Assembly (NCBI RefSeq): GCF_039134705.1
Contig: NZ_CP146256.1
Location: forward strand, 124,001 to 188,000
Reading direction: 5' to 3'
Length of the DNA stretch: 64,000 bases
Source: Kineothrix sp. IPX-CK
Lineage (GTDB): Bacteria; Bacillota; Clostridia; Lachnospirales; Lachnospiraceae
In this document: positions 17,308 to 25,892 of the stretch, piece by piece
How positions within the stretch are numbered: position 1 is the first letter of the stretch
Layout of the letters: every line of letters begins with the position of its first letter
The notes under the pieces: model-generated
Told to the model about the DNA's origin: nothing
Databases searched by the model: none
The model's input: the letters and a program-made list of their open reading frames with translations, nothing else
Made by a program: the position numbers and the translations under genes

Positions 17308-17357
17308 TTGACAAAATAGAGATAAAACATTATACTGATAGCAGTACTATCGATAGT
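17308..17357 (+). promoter_or_regulatory. tetR promoter with overlapping palindromes
   Basis: TTGACA (17308-17313), 17-base spacer, TATACT (17331-17336). Directly downstream are GATAG-cagta-CTATC (17337-17351) and the perfect 12-mer ACTATCGATAGT (17346-17357). These overlap the expected start of transcription, so the TetR protein probably represses its own gene here. Confidence 0.8.
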
Positions 17358-17384
17358 GGTAATATCCAAGGAGAAAAATCATAT

Positions 17385-18008
17385 ATGTCAAAGCCCGATA
17401 CAAGTATTGACCCGCGTATCTTGCAATCCGCGAAAAATGAATTTCTATCTTGTGGTTATGAAAAAGCTTCTACGAATGTAATATGTAAAAACGCAGGAGT
17501 GACCTCCGGAGCATTATATAAAAGATATTCAGGAAAAGATGAGTTGTTTTGTGCGTTGGTTTCTCCGGTGGCAGATCAATTTAAGGAATTGCTCAAAGGT
17601 GTCAATGACGACTTTCATAATTTGCCGGATAACGAAAAAAATAATGCTGCGTTTGCTCCCAAATCGCAGACCAATGATTTTGTGAATTTTATTGATTTTG
17701 TTTACCGGAATTTTGATGTATTTAAGTTACTGATAGAGTCCTCGAGGGGCTCCTCTTATGAGAACTATCTGCACGAATTAGTGGATATTCTCGTGGCGTC
17801 TACCATGCGGTTCATTAAAGAAACGAACCGTGAAGCGATTATCTTAGGAAAAAAAGTGACACCTGAAATTATCCATATACTGATTACCGCGCATTTAAAT
17901 GGACTTTTCGAACCTGTTATTCACAATATGAGCCGTGAAGATGCCCGAATATATACAGAACAGCTTCAATATTTCTTTAATGCCGGATGGGCTGATATTC
18001 TTCACTAG
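17385..18008 (+). CDS. TetR-family transcriptional regulator
   Basis: 207 residues. N-terminal helix-turn-helix: ILQSAKNEFLSCGYEKASTNVICKNAGVTSGALYKRYSGKDEL at about 13-55 follows the TetR/AcrR pattern exactly (shown here as key residues G28-Y29, T31, A37-G38-V39, LYKRY). The C-terminal ligand domain is unremarkable. It has its own promoter and a palindromic operator. The next genes downstream, a pair of exporter-fold ABC proteins, are the natural candidates for regulation, but a different palindrome lies directly before them. Confidence 0.88.
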   Translation: MSKPDTSIDPRILQSAKNEFLSCGYEKASTNVICKNAGVTSGALYKRYSGKDELFCALVSPVADQFKELLKGVNDDFHNLPDNEKNNAAFAPKSQTNDFVNFIDFVYRNFDVFKLLIESSRGSSYENYLHELVDILVASTMRFIKETNREAIILGKKVTPEIIHILITAHLNGLFEPVIHNMSREDARIYTEQLQYFFNAGWADILH

Positions 18009-18012
18009 AAAA

Positions 18013-18040
18013 CAAATGCCGCTTAAGGGCATTTGCTTTT
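18013..18040 (+). terminator. Terminator after tetR
   Basis: CAAATGCC (18013-18020) and GGCATTTG (18028-18035) with a 7-base loop, then CTTTT. Moderate strength. Confidence 0.6.
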
Positions 18041-18049
18041 ACGGCAACA

Positions 18050-18065
18050 GTTAGTCTTAGCTAAC
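18050..18065. promoter_or_regulatory. Palindrome GTTAG-N6-CTAAC upstream of the exporter-fold ABC pair
   Basis: GTTAG-TCTTAG-CTAAC, flanked by A and T (AGTTAG..CTAACT). The same arms and spacing occur at the ferric-siderophore promoter (25775-25790). The TTAG..CTAA shape resembles DtxR-family boxes. I see no clear -10/-35 around it. Confidence 0.6.
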
Positions 18066-18095
18066 TTGAACGGAGATTAGGAGGGACGTAACGTA

Positions 18096-19883
18096 ATGAA
18101 AGAAAAGAGTGTGTTTTTTCGCTTGTTCAGTTATATGGGAAAGTACAAAATAACGATGGCGGTTTCTGCGCTTATGGCTGCAATTGCTGCTGTAGTAAAT
18201 TTAAGTGCATTTGTTTGTGTTTATAATGTTGCAAAGGAAATTGTGCAGTCATTGGGAGATTTTTCAAAATTGGATCAGGCCGGACTGGCGCAACTGGGAT
18301 GGCAGGCTGTTTTCCTGATTTCTATGTCGTTCGGGTTGTATGGTATGGCACTGCTGTTTTCCCACATCACAGCATATAACACAGTGGCGGGGCTTCGAAT
18401 CAAGCTGATCGATCATACAGGAGCGCTCCACTTGGGATACCACTCCATTAATCCGAGTGGAAAGCAAAGGAAAATCATTGAAAAGAATACAGATAATCTG
18501 GAAACTCTTATTGCGCATCAAATACCGGATTTTGTTCAGTCGTTGGTTTTGCCTGTTGCTTTTCTGGTGTTTATGTTTATATATGATTGGCGTTTGTCTG
18601 TAGTTTGCCTGCTTCCCATTTTGATCGGCTTTGGGATTCTTGCTTCTATGCTTAAAGGCGCAAGTGAGGGTCTGGCAAAGCAATACCAAAAATCAGCAGA
18701 AGATATCAGTAACGCAGCGACGGAGTATGTACGGGGGATCTCGGTTGTAAAGGCTTTCGGACAGACGGCCGATTCCTTCCGGCGTTATAAAGCATCTGTA
18801 AAAGAATACAGCGATTATATAATCAAATATGCGCTGTCTATGGAGAATAGTGACAGCGCATACAATACGGTCATTAACGGAATTTTCTTTTTTTTAATAC
18901 CGGGAGGGATTATTCTCTTTAATTTTGGCGGAAATACCGAACGTATGATTCTGAGCTTTATTTTCTTTGCCGTGTTGATTCCCGCCGTTGTTACGATCTT
19001 AAATAGGATTATGAAAAGTGCATCCAATCTGATGGTTGCAAAATCATCTCTGGATGCCATCGATAAAATTATGAATGAGAAATCTCTGCCGCAAACCCGG
19101 GAACCCCGAATACCATTAAACTATGACATTACACTGGATCATGTATCCTTTGCCTACGAGGATGGCGCAGAAAAAGCACTGGATGATGTGTCCCTTACCA
19201 TAGAACCAGGAACGATTACTGCCTTGGTAGGCGAATCCGGCGGTGGCAAAAGCACGATAGCCAATCTCATTGCTCGATTCTGGGATGTACAGGGCGGCTC
19301 CCTCAAAGTTGGCGGTGTAGATGTCAGAAATATGGACTATGATGAGTGGATGAAACAGGTAAGCATTGTATTTCAGGATACCAGTCTTTTTAAAATGTCT
19401 ATTCTGGACAATGTGGCTTTTTATACGCCCGAAGTTTCGCGGGAGGATGTACTGCGCGCACTTCATTTGGCTCAATGCGATGACATTTTAGAGAAGCTTC
19501 CCCATAGTGCCGATACGGTAATCGGTACGAAAGGTGTCTACCTTTCCGGGGGAGAAATGCAGCGTGTCGCATTGGCACGCGCAATTTTGAAGGATGCTCC
19601 TGTAGTGCTGCTCGACGAGGCAACGGCATTTGCCGATGCGGAAAACGAGTATCTGATCCAAATGGCGTTGGACGAGCTGCTTCGGGGAAAGACAGTGCTT
19701 ATGATTGCACACCGCCTGTCTACCGTTATCCACGCTGACCAAATTTGTGTGCTGGAGCACGGGAAAATTACAGAACGAGGAACCCATGCCGAGCTGCTGA
19801 AAGCGGGAGGCGTTTACACCCATATGTATGAAGAGTATCAAAGCAGCATTTCCTGGCGGATTGGAGGGAAAAAATATGTTTAA
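18096..19883 (+). CDS. Exporter-fold ABC protein, YbtP/IrtA-like siderophore importer subunit
   Basis: 595 residues: six-helix transmembrane domain (about 1-310) then ABC ATPase domain (330-580). Walker A GESGGGKS, signature LSGGEMQRVALARA, Walker B VVLLDEATAFAD. The DEATAFAD form, instead of DEATS, is what I know from YbtP and IrtA, exporter-fold proteins that import iron-siderophores. Together with the following gene it would form a heterodimer. The iron-transport operon next to it and the shared GTTAG-N6-CTAAC box support an iron role. A multidrug exporter remains possible; the neighbouring tetR would fit that too. Confidence 0.8.
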   Translation: MKEKSVFFRLFSYMGKYKITMAVSALMAAIAAVVNLSAFVCVYNVAKEIVQSLGDFSKLDQAGLAQLGWQAVFLISMSFGLYGMALLFSHITAYNTVAGLRIKLIDHTGALHLGYHSINPSGKQRKIIEKNTDNLETLIAHQIPDFVQSLVLPVAFLVFMFIYDWRLSVVCLLPILIGFGILASMLKGASEGLAKQYQKSAEDISNAATEYVRGISVVKAFGQTADSFRRYKASVKEYSDYIIKYALSMENSDSAYNTVINGIFFFLIPGGIILFNFGGNTERMILSFIFFAVLIPAVVTILNRIMKSASNLMVAKSSLDAIDKIMNEKSLPQTREPRIPLNYDITLDHVSFAYEDGAEKALDDVSLTIEPGTITALVGESGGGKSTIANLIARFWDVQGGSLKVGGVDVRNMDYDEWMKQVSIVFQDTSLFKMSILDNVAFYTPEVSREDVLRALHLAQCDDILEKLPHSADTVIGTKGVYLSGGEMQRVALARAILKDAPVVLLDEATAFADAENEYLIQMALDELLRGKTVLMIAHRLSTVIHADQICVLEHGKITERGTHAELLKAGGVYTHMYEEYQSSISWRIGGKKYV

Positions 19884-21615
19884 GAATATTTATCGTTTAA
19901 GCGCCGGTGCAAATCGGTCTATTTTAAAAGCCAGTTTTTTCATGACTCTTTTCAATCTGGCGGCCTTGCTGCCGGTAATCCTATTGGCACTTGTGACAAA
20001 TGAGATGGTGAGCCGTTACTTTGGGTATACACAGGGTGCTATTCCGCTTTGGGGTTATTCGATCGCTGCCTTTGTCCTCATGGGCGTAATCTTTGTAACC
20101 TATAAGATCACCTATCGCAAAAAGTATTCCACCTCCGGCAGAGAGGACATGCGCCTACGCATGGAACTGGCTGATAAAATACGGCGGCTTCCCCTTTCTT
20201 ATCTTGGTAAGAGGGATTTAAGCGATTTGACCTCAGTCATTATGGATGATGTCGCGGTTACTGCAAATACGCTTGCCACGGTTATGACAGAGCTGATCAG
20301 CGGCTTGCTTTCCGGATTTATCACTATCGGTATCCTTTTTATTTATGACTGGCGCCTGGCACTAAGCCTTGCCGCCTGCCTGCCCCTTGCCGCCATCTCT
20401 ATGTCGATGTCCAAAGCGATTTCTGAGGGCGCAAATAAGAGGAACAAACAAAAGAAGCTGAATATCAGCGACGGTTTGCAGGAATATCTTGAAAATATAA
20501 AGGTGCTTCGGACTTCGCAGAAAATGGGTGACTATCAAAAGGGGATGGCATACAAAATCAAGCGAATTATTCCCGGCCTTGTCCTGCATGAGCTTCTGGC
20601 AGGGCTATCGATTTCCATTTCCTATAATGTTATGCGCATTGGACTGGGATTTGTCATTATCACCGGCTCGGCGCTGTTGATTTCGCGTGAGATCAGTATA
20701 CTCACATTTTTGTTTTTCCTGTTCATCGCTGCAAGAATCTATGAGCCGCTGACAAGAGCGTGTGAAATGCTTGGCGAATTGATTTATTCGCTGGTCAGCG
20801 CAGGGAGGATTCGCACTCTGCTGGACTATCCCGAGCAGAACGGAAACGAAAATATAAATCTGTCGCAATTTGACATTTCCTTTGACCATGTCAGCTTTGG
20901 CTACAATCAAGAAGATGTGATCCACGACGTTTCCTTTACTGCCAGACAGGGCGAGATCACAGCTCTTGTAGGACCGTCCGGCTGCGGGAAAAGCACCCTG
21001 TGCAAATTGGCTGCACGCTTTTGGGATATACAGCGCGGAAGCATATCCATCGGCGGCGTTAATGTCAATTCTGTTTCTCCGGAAGCTCTGCTAAAGAATT
21101 ATTCCATTGTTTTCCAGGATGTAGTTTTATTCAATGATACCATCTTTAACAATATCAGGATCGGCAAGGAGAATGCTACAAAAGAAGAGATCGTTGCCGC
21201 AGCAAAGCTGGCTCGCTGCGACGAGTTTATCGAGCGGTTGCCGCAGGGGTACGATACCGTAATCGGTGAGAATGGAAAAACGCTGTCAGGCGGCGAACGT
21301 CAGCGGTTGTCCATTGCTCGTGCATTTTTGAAGGATGCTCCCATTATTCTTCTGGACGAAAGCACTGCATCCATCGATCCTGAAAATGAGACAAAAATTC
21401 AGGAAGCAATCGGAACACTGATTGAAAATAAAACAGTACTGATTATTGCCCATAAACTGAGGTCCATTGTGGAATGCGATAATATTATTGTGCTTAAAGA
21501 GGGCCGTTTACTGGAAGAAGGAACACATGATAAGCTTATGGAGAAAAAAGGGTTATATCATCGGCTATATGCGCTGCAAAACGAGAGCATGACATGGGCA
21601 GTTAAAACAGTCTGA
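19876..21615 (+). CDS. Exporter-fold ABC protein, YbtQ/IrtB-like partner subunit
   Basis: 579 residues with six membrane helices and an ABC domain: Walker A GPSGCGKST, Q-loop IVFQDVVLF, signature LSGGERQRLSIARA, Walker B IILLDESTASID and H-loop IIAHKL. GGAGGG lies 8 bases before the ATG at 19876, which overlaps the previous gene by 8 bases; a start at 19828 would sit deep within that gene and lacks a site. Obligate partner of the preceding subunit. Both ATP sites look complete. Confidence 0.82.
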   Translation: MFKNIYRLSAGANRSILKASFFMTLFNLAALLPVILLALVTNEMVSRYFGYTQGAIPLWGYSIAAFVLMGVIFVTYKITYRKKYSTSGREDMRLRMELADKIRRLPLSYLGKRDLSDLTSVIMDDVAVTANTLATVMTELISGLLSGFITIGILFIYDWRLALSLAACLPLAAISMSMSKAISEGANKRNKQKKLNISDGLQEYLENIKVLRTSQKMGDYQKGMAYKIKRIIPGLVLHELLAGLSISISYNVMRIGLGFVIITGSALLISREISILTFLFFLFIAARIYEPLTRACEMLGELIYSLVSAGRIRTLLDYPEQNGNENINLSQFDISFDHVSFGYNQEDVIHDVSFTARQGEITALVGPSGCGKSTLCKLAARFWDIQRGSISIGGVNVNSVSPEALLKNYSIVFQDVVLFNDTIFNNIRIGKENATKEEIVAAAKLARCDEFIERLPQGYDTVIGENGKTLSGGERQRLSIARAFLKDAPIILLDESTASIDPENETKIQEAIGTLIENKTVLIIAHKLRSIVECDNIIVLKEGRLLEEGTHDKLMEKKGLYHRLYALQNESMTWAVKTV

Positions 21616-21654
21616 ACAATTAAGAAGTCTCTTTTCAGAAAGGAACTATGCAAA

Positions 21655-21810
21655 ATGAAAAAACAAAAAGACATCAACCGTTTAGACGGAAAAGGTAGCT
21701 CCTGTTGCGATTATTTCATTTTCATGGATGGTGGAAAGGTGGTCTGCAGTGGATCTTGGAACGAGAAAACCAAGCAATATGTGTCCGAATATTTTCGTAT
21801 TCAGCGGTGA
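21655..21810 (+). CDS. Possible 51-residue Cys-containing small protein
   Basis: ATG with AAAGGAA 12 bases upstream, 39 bases after the ABC subunit, open for 51 codons. The product is basic and polar at the start (MKKQKDINRLDGKG), then SSCCDYFIFMDGGKVVCSG and a short C-terminal tail. The middle part resembles the tail segment of ABC ATPases (D-Y-x-I-F-M-x-x-G-x-V), so it may be a gene remnant. It overlaps the end of the opposite-strand ATPase gene by 89 bases, which weakens the case that it is expressed. Confidence 0.3.
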   Translation: MKKQKDINRLDGKGSSCCDYFIFMDGGKVVCSGSWNEKTKQYVSEYFRIQR

Positions 21811-22594
21811 TACTTTCCGATTGGAATAACAAGGGGGAATTTGAAACCGGATCATTTATTACGCAGCAGTCGAGTCCAAAAATATCTTTTATTAGTTCGG
21901 GTGAAATGACCTTGGCCGGAGTTCCCTCTACGATCAGCCTTCCCTGACGGATTGCAAACAGATAATCCGCATATCGTGCAGACAGATTGATATCGTGCAA
22001 TACCATTACGATAGTAATCCCTCTTGTCCTGTTCAGCTCTGTCAGCAAGTCCAGAATTTCCACCTGATAGGCGATATCCAGGAATGTGGTCGGTTCATCC
22101 AAGAGCAGAATATCCGTCTGCTGGGCCAGCGCCAGTGCAATCCACACTCTTTGCCGTTGTCCTCCTGAAAGCTTATCTACACTATGGTTAGCAAGTTCCG
22201 CGATTCCCATAACTTCAAGAGCTTCTAAGGCAGCATCGTAATCACTTTTACTCATACTTTTCATTATAGTACGGTAAGGAAACCTTCCCCGGCAAACCAA
22301 ATCAAATACCGTAATACCTTCCGGAACTACCGGAGACTGAGGCAGCAGCCCCAGGGTTTGTGCCAGCAGCTTTGATGGATAGGATTCTATCTTTTTGCCG
22401 TCCAATACAATATTCCCTCCTTCCGGTTTGATCAGTCTTGACAGAGTCTTCAGTAACGTAGATTTTCCGCTGCCGTTCCCTCCGATTATAACGCTGATTT
22501 TATTGCTTGGAACGCAAATATCTATCCCATCTATAATAATTTTTTTGTCATAACCGGCAATCACCTTTTCTGCCGACAATAAATGTTCTTTCAT
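21722..22594 (-). CDS. Iron-siderophore ABC importer ATPase
   Basis: 290-residue FecE/FhuC-type ATPase: Walker A GGNGSGKST, Q-loop GLLPQSP, signature LSGGQRQRVWIALALAQ and Walker B ILLLDEPTTFLD. It powers import of ferric siderophore through the two permeases encoded upstream. The start overlaps the permease stop by ATGA. The chain is 30-40 residues longer than usual; the extra tail after about residue 255 overlaps a possible small gene on the other strand. Confidence 0.92.
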   Translation of the reverse strand: MKEHLLSAEKVIAGYDKKIIIDGIDICVPSNKISVIIGGNGSGKSTLLKTLSRLIKPEGGNIVLDGKKIESYPSKLLAQTLGLLPQSPVVPEGITVFDLVCRGRFPYRTIMKSMSKSDYDAALEALEVMGIAELANHSVDKLSGGQRQRVWIALALAQQTDILLLDEPTTFLDIAYQVEILDLLTELNRTRGITIVMVLHDINLSARYADYLFAIRQGRLIVEGTPAKVISPELIKDIFGLDCCVINDPVSNSPLLFQSESITAEYENIRTHIAWFSRSKIHCRPPFHHP

Positions 22595-23631
22595 GATCCA
22601 TTTCCTCCTTTGCTATTAACCCGTACCAATAAAAACAGCATATAAGGAGCGCCCAATACGCCCGTGATAACACCTGCCGGATATCTTGTTCCTAAAGCAT
22701 ACTGCCCGACCAAATCTGCGGCAAGTACGAGCAATGCGCCTACCAGACCGGCAGATATCGTATTTACTCCGCTTTTTCCGACCAATCTGGATGCAATAGG
22801 ACCTGACAAAAATGCTACAGATGCAATGGGGCCTGTGATAGAAGTGGCAAATGCAACTAAGAATACGGCTCCCAATATAAGTACCAGATACATTATATTT
22901 ACTTTTACTCCCATAGTGGCGGCAGATTCATCTCCCAGCTGCATCACTTTCAGATGCCTTCCAAATAATGTGAGCACAAAGCCCCCAATGATAACTACCG
23001 CAAATAGGCTCGGTACTCCGTCCATCTGAACGCCGTTTAAGCTCCCGTTCAGCCAGCGGAGAGCTGTGGCTACGTCATATTGGGCTCCTTTCAGTAATAC
23101 AAAGGATATTCCGGCCCTCAGCATTGCCTGAATTCCTATCCCGATAAGAATCAAACGGACCTTGGAAAAGCTTTTTCCCTGTGACAGCAAGTAGATACTG
23201 ACGGCTACGGCAAGCCCCGCTATAAGTGATATAATTGATACAGTTTCACCGCTCATATGCAGCACTAAAATACAGAAAACGGCTGCAAAACCGGAACCGG
23301 CGGTGACACCTATAATATCAGGACTCGCCAAATCGTTTCTGAGTAAAGTCTGAAAAGTATTTCCAGCCATGCCAAATGCCATACCAGCTAAAATGCCGGT
23401 GAGCATTCTGGGCAGCCGCAGTGTTTTTATCGTAAATACCGCACCTTCTATTTCTTCTCCTCTTAATACCCTGTATATCACATCGGGAGAATAAATCGTA
23501 TTTCCGTATATAAGCATGAATATTGACAGGAGAAAAATAAGAACAAGCAGTACAATAACTGCCACAATATGCTGGCGGCGTCTCTTATGGTACCCGCTCA
23601 TTATTAAATTTTTTGTAGAATTCGATATCAT
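22591..23631 (-). CDS. Iron-siderophore ABC importer permease (FecD/FhuG type)
   Basis: 346-residue FecCD-family membrane protein with about nine helices: GILAGMAFGMAGNTFQTLLRNDLASPDIIG near the N-terminus (helix 2 motif; key residues G-x-x-F-Q-x-x-x-R-N-x-L-A-x-P), and GPIASVAFLSGPIASRLVG in the cytoplasmic coupling region. Starts by ATGA overlap with the previous permease. The first 30 residues are basic and lie in the cytoplasm. Confidence 0.93.
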   Translation of the reverse strand: MISNSTKNLIMSGYHKRRRQHIVAVIVLLVLIFLLSIFMLIYGNTIYSPDVIYRVLRGEEIEGAVFTIKTLRLPRMLTGILAGMAFGMAGNTFQTLLRNDLASPDIIGVTAGSGFAAVFCILVLHMSGETVSIISLIAGLAVAVSIYLLSQGKSFSKVRLILIGIGIQAMLRAGISFVLLKGAQYDVATALRWLNGSLNGVQMDGVPSLFAVVIIGGFVLTLFGRHLKVMQLGDESAATMGVKVNIMYLVLILGAVFLVAFATSITGPIASVAFLSGPIASRLVGKSGVNTISAGLVGALLVLAADLVGQYALGTRYPAGVITGVLGAPYMLFLLVRVNSKGGNGS

Positions 23632-24626
23632 ATAGAGTTCACCTTCGCTTTCCGGGCAATCATAATAAAGAAGGGGGCACCCAAAAAGGCTGTTATGATT
23701 CCTACTTCAAGTTCGCCGGGGCTTCCGATTACCCGCCCTATTACATCGGACACAATTAAGAGGCCTGCTCCGCCGATTGCAGACATAGGAATAATGTACT
23801 TTAAGTCAGGACCGAATATGATCCGCATGAAATGGGGAATCATTAGGCCCACAAAGCCAATGGGGCCTGCCAAAGCTGTTGTTGCACCGCATAGCAGTAC
23901 TCCTGCGAAAGCGCCTAATCCTCGAGTCAGTTTTATATTGGTTCCCAGACTTGTTGCTATTTCATCTCCAAGAGCGAGAGAATTCAAAGAGGGAATCAAT
24001 AGGATGGCAATCAGGAAACCTATTGCCAGATATGGGGCCATAATCTTTATATCATCCCAGCCGGTACCGCCGATGCTTCCGACCTGCCAAAATCTAAAAG
24101 CGTCCATAACAAGTGATTTGGGCAGCATAACCGTATTGACCAGAGAAGATAATGCAATGCTTGTGGCAGTCCCTGATAAGGCCAGTTTAATTGGTGTAAT
24201 CTCTCCGTTTCCGACAGCGGCGATTGCATACACAAACACAGCCGTAGCTCCTGCTCCGATTAACGCCAGCCAGATGTACTGATTCGGCAGATTGATATTA
24301 AAAAATGCAATACCGCATACAACAAATAAAGAAGCGCCGGTATTTACGCCCAGTATGCTTGGATCTGCTATCGGGTTTCTCGTGATAGACTGCATAAGGG
24401 CACCCGATACGCCGAGTGCCCCTCCTGCTATTATGCCAAAGACCATTCTTGGAATTCTTGCCTGCACTACACTGACCGTAAAAGAATCTCCGCCTGCGCC
24501 GGTAAGTGCCGCAAGAACATCGCTTACCGGAACATTTCGAGAGCCTGCCGCCAGAGAAAGCAGGCCGCATAACACGATACCTATGGAACTTAAAAAAATA
24601 ACAATTTTATTCTTGGATATTTTCAT
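23628..24626 (-). CDS. Iron-siderophore ABC importer permease (FecC/FhuB type)
   Basis: 332-residue FecCD-family permease. Motifs: PRMVFGIIAGGALGVSGAL, MQSITRNPIADPSILGVN and GPIGFVGLMIPHFMR. Forms a heterodimer with the next permease. Its start lies 20 bases inside the end of the binding-protein gene, so translation is coupled. A short chain without a long N-terminal extension is typical of Gram-positive members. Confidence 0.93.
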   Translation of the reverse strand: MKISKNKIVIFLSSIGIVLCGLLSLAAGSRNVPVSDVLAALTGAGGDSFTVSVVQARIPRMVFGIIAGGALGVSGALMQSITRNPIADPSILGVNTGASLFVVCGIAFFNINLPNQYIWLALIGAGATAVFVYAIAAVGNGEITPIKLALSGTATSIALSSLVNTVMLPKSLVMDAFRFWQVGSIGGTGWDDIKIMAPYLAIGFLIAILLIPSLNSLALGDEIATSLGTNIKLTRGLGAFAGVLLCGATTALAGPIGFVGLMIPHFMRIIFGPDLKYIIPMSAIGGAGLLIVSDVIGRVIGSPGELEVGIITAFLGAPFFIMIARKAKVNSI

Positions 24627-25737
24627 TTACCTTTTCTGCCGCCTCATTTAACAATGCAAGGTACTCATCAATAGTAGCCGGAATTGATAATACGGAAGGA
24701 GTAGTAGATGCTGTAAGTGCTGTCGTTGAATCGAGCATTACCAAAGCTCCGTCTGCAACTGCCGGTATTTGTCCTACCAGACTGTCTGCCTGTAAGGCTT
24801 GAAGTACGGAATCGTCACCGTATGTTACAATCATGTCGATATCTTTTAAGGCATCAATATTCTCTGCACTAATAGTAACAGTAAATGCGCTGGGGTCATC
24901 CGCTAACTGAAGTACACTTTCAGGGAATTCAAACCCAAGGTCCATTAAATAGGATGCGCGCGGATCTGTAGGCAGATAAATATAAAACGTACCTAAGTCG
25001 GAAGCATTAAAATAGAAGAAGGCAGCTGTTTTGCCCTGTAAGCTTTCATACTCAGCAACTTTCGTGTTGATTAAATCTTCCGTTTCGGCAATCAACACTT
25101 CTGCTTCCGCTTCTTTTCCCATACCTCTGGCATCCAGAAGAGTCTGCTCTCTCCAATAGGTCTGCCAAGGGTATTCAGGGTATGCAATAACAGGAGCTAT
25201 CTGACTTAACAAGTCATATTCTTCCTGCGTTATTCCGGAATATGCCGCTAAAATTACGTCCGGTGCCGTATCACTGATCGCTTCATAATCCAGACCGTCG
25301 GTATCATCAAAGACCACCGGCTCTTCTGTTCCGAGTTCTTTATACTTATCTGCTGTCCAGAAAAGAAGGCCGTTTTCATCAACTGCTCCGAAATTCGCTT
25401 TTGAAACTCCGACGGGAACAACTCCCAAAGCGAGGGGAACATCCTGATTGCCCCAGGATATGGTCGCAATACGTTCCGGCTGGCTTTCGATAACGGTTTC
25501 ACCAAAAGCATGTGTGATAGTAACAGGATATGTAACGGCAGCGTCCTTTGAAGCAGCATCTTTAGAGGTATCCTCTCCGGCAGTTTCTTCAACAGCGGCT
25601 TCTTCGACTGCTGCCTTATCGCCTGTTTCTTCTGTTATTTCATTAACGGTTGCCTTGCTGCCGCAGGCTGTAAAAACGGTAGTAATAGCTAAAAGTGCCA
25701 TAAGGCCTAATCTGATTTTTTTTTGTCGCATATACAT
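24607..25737 (-). CDS. Iron-siderophore-binding lipoprotein
   Basis: 376 residues. Signal peptide with a lipobox-like VFTAC (Cys about 25), acidic low-complexity linker to about 65, then a class III (FhuD/FepB/BtuF) binding domain: ITHAFGETVIESQPERIAT opening, PDVILAAYSGI and MIVTYGDDSVLQAL. It would be anchored outside the membrane and capture ferric siderophore. AGGAG is 7 bases before the ATG. It is the first gene of a four-gene operon with a strong promoter and operator upstream. Confidence 0.92.
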   Translation of the reverse strand: MYMRQKKIRLGLMALLAITTVFTACGSKATVNEITEETGDKAAVEEAAVEETAGEDTSKDAASKDAAVTYPVTITHAFGETVIESQPERIATISWGNQDVPLALGVVPVGVSKANFGAVDENGLLFWTADKYKELGTEEPVVFDDTDGLDYEAISDTAPDVILAAYSGITQEEYDLLSQIAPVIAYPEYPWQTYWREQTLLDARGMGKEAEAEVLIAETEDLINTKVAEYESLQGKTAAFFYFNASDLGTFYIYLPTDPRASYLMDLGFEFPESVLQLADDPSAFTVTISAENIDALKDIDMIVTYGDDSVLQALQADSLVGQIPAVADGALVMLDSTTALTASTTPSVLSIPATIDEYLALLNEAAEKVNENIQE

Positions 25738-25760
25738 ATTTGCTCTCCTTTATATAAAAT

Positions 25761-25828
25761 ATAATCCATTCATGGTTAGATGCGCCTAACTTAGAATGGA
25801 TTATACTTTATGAGGAGAATTCTGTCAA
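25761..25828 (-). promoter_or_regulatory. Promoter and composite operator of the ferric-siderophore operon
   Basis: On the minus strand TTGACA (complement of 25823-25828), 17 bases, then TATAAT (complement of 25800-25805): an ideal promoter. A 44-base dyad (25761-25804) covers the -10 and start site: outer arms ATAATCCATT / AATGGATTAT and inner arms GTTAG / CTAAC (25775-25790), both with the same centre. A strong promoter with an operator on the -10 is the classic plan of a metal-repressed gene. Confidence 0.85.
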
Positions 25829-25892
25829 CTAAAAGCTAAAGTTTATTAAAATATTTTTAATAGCAATTTTTTCCGTCAATATACCGTATACC

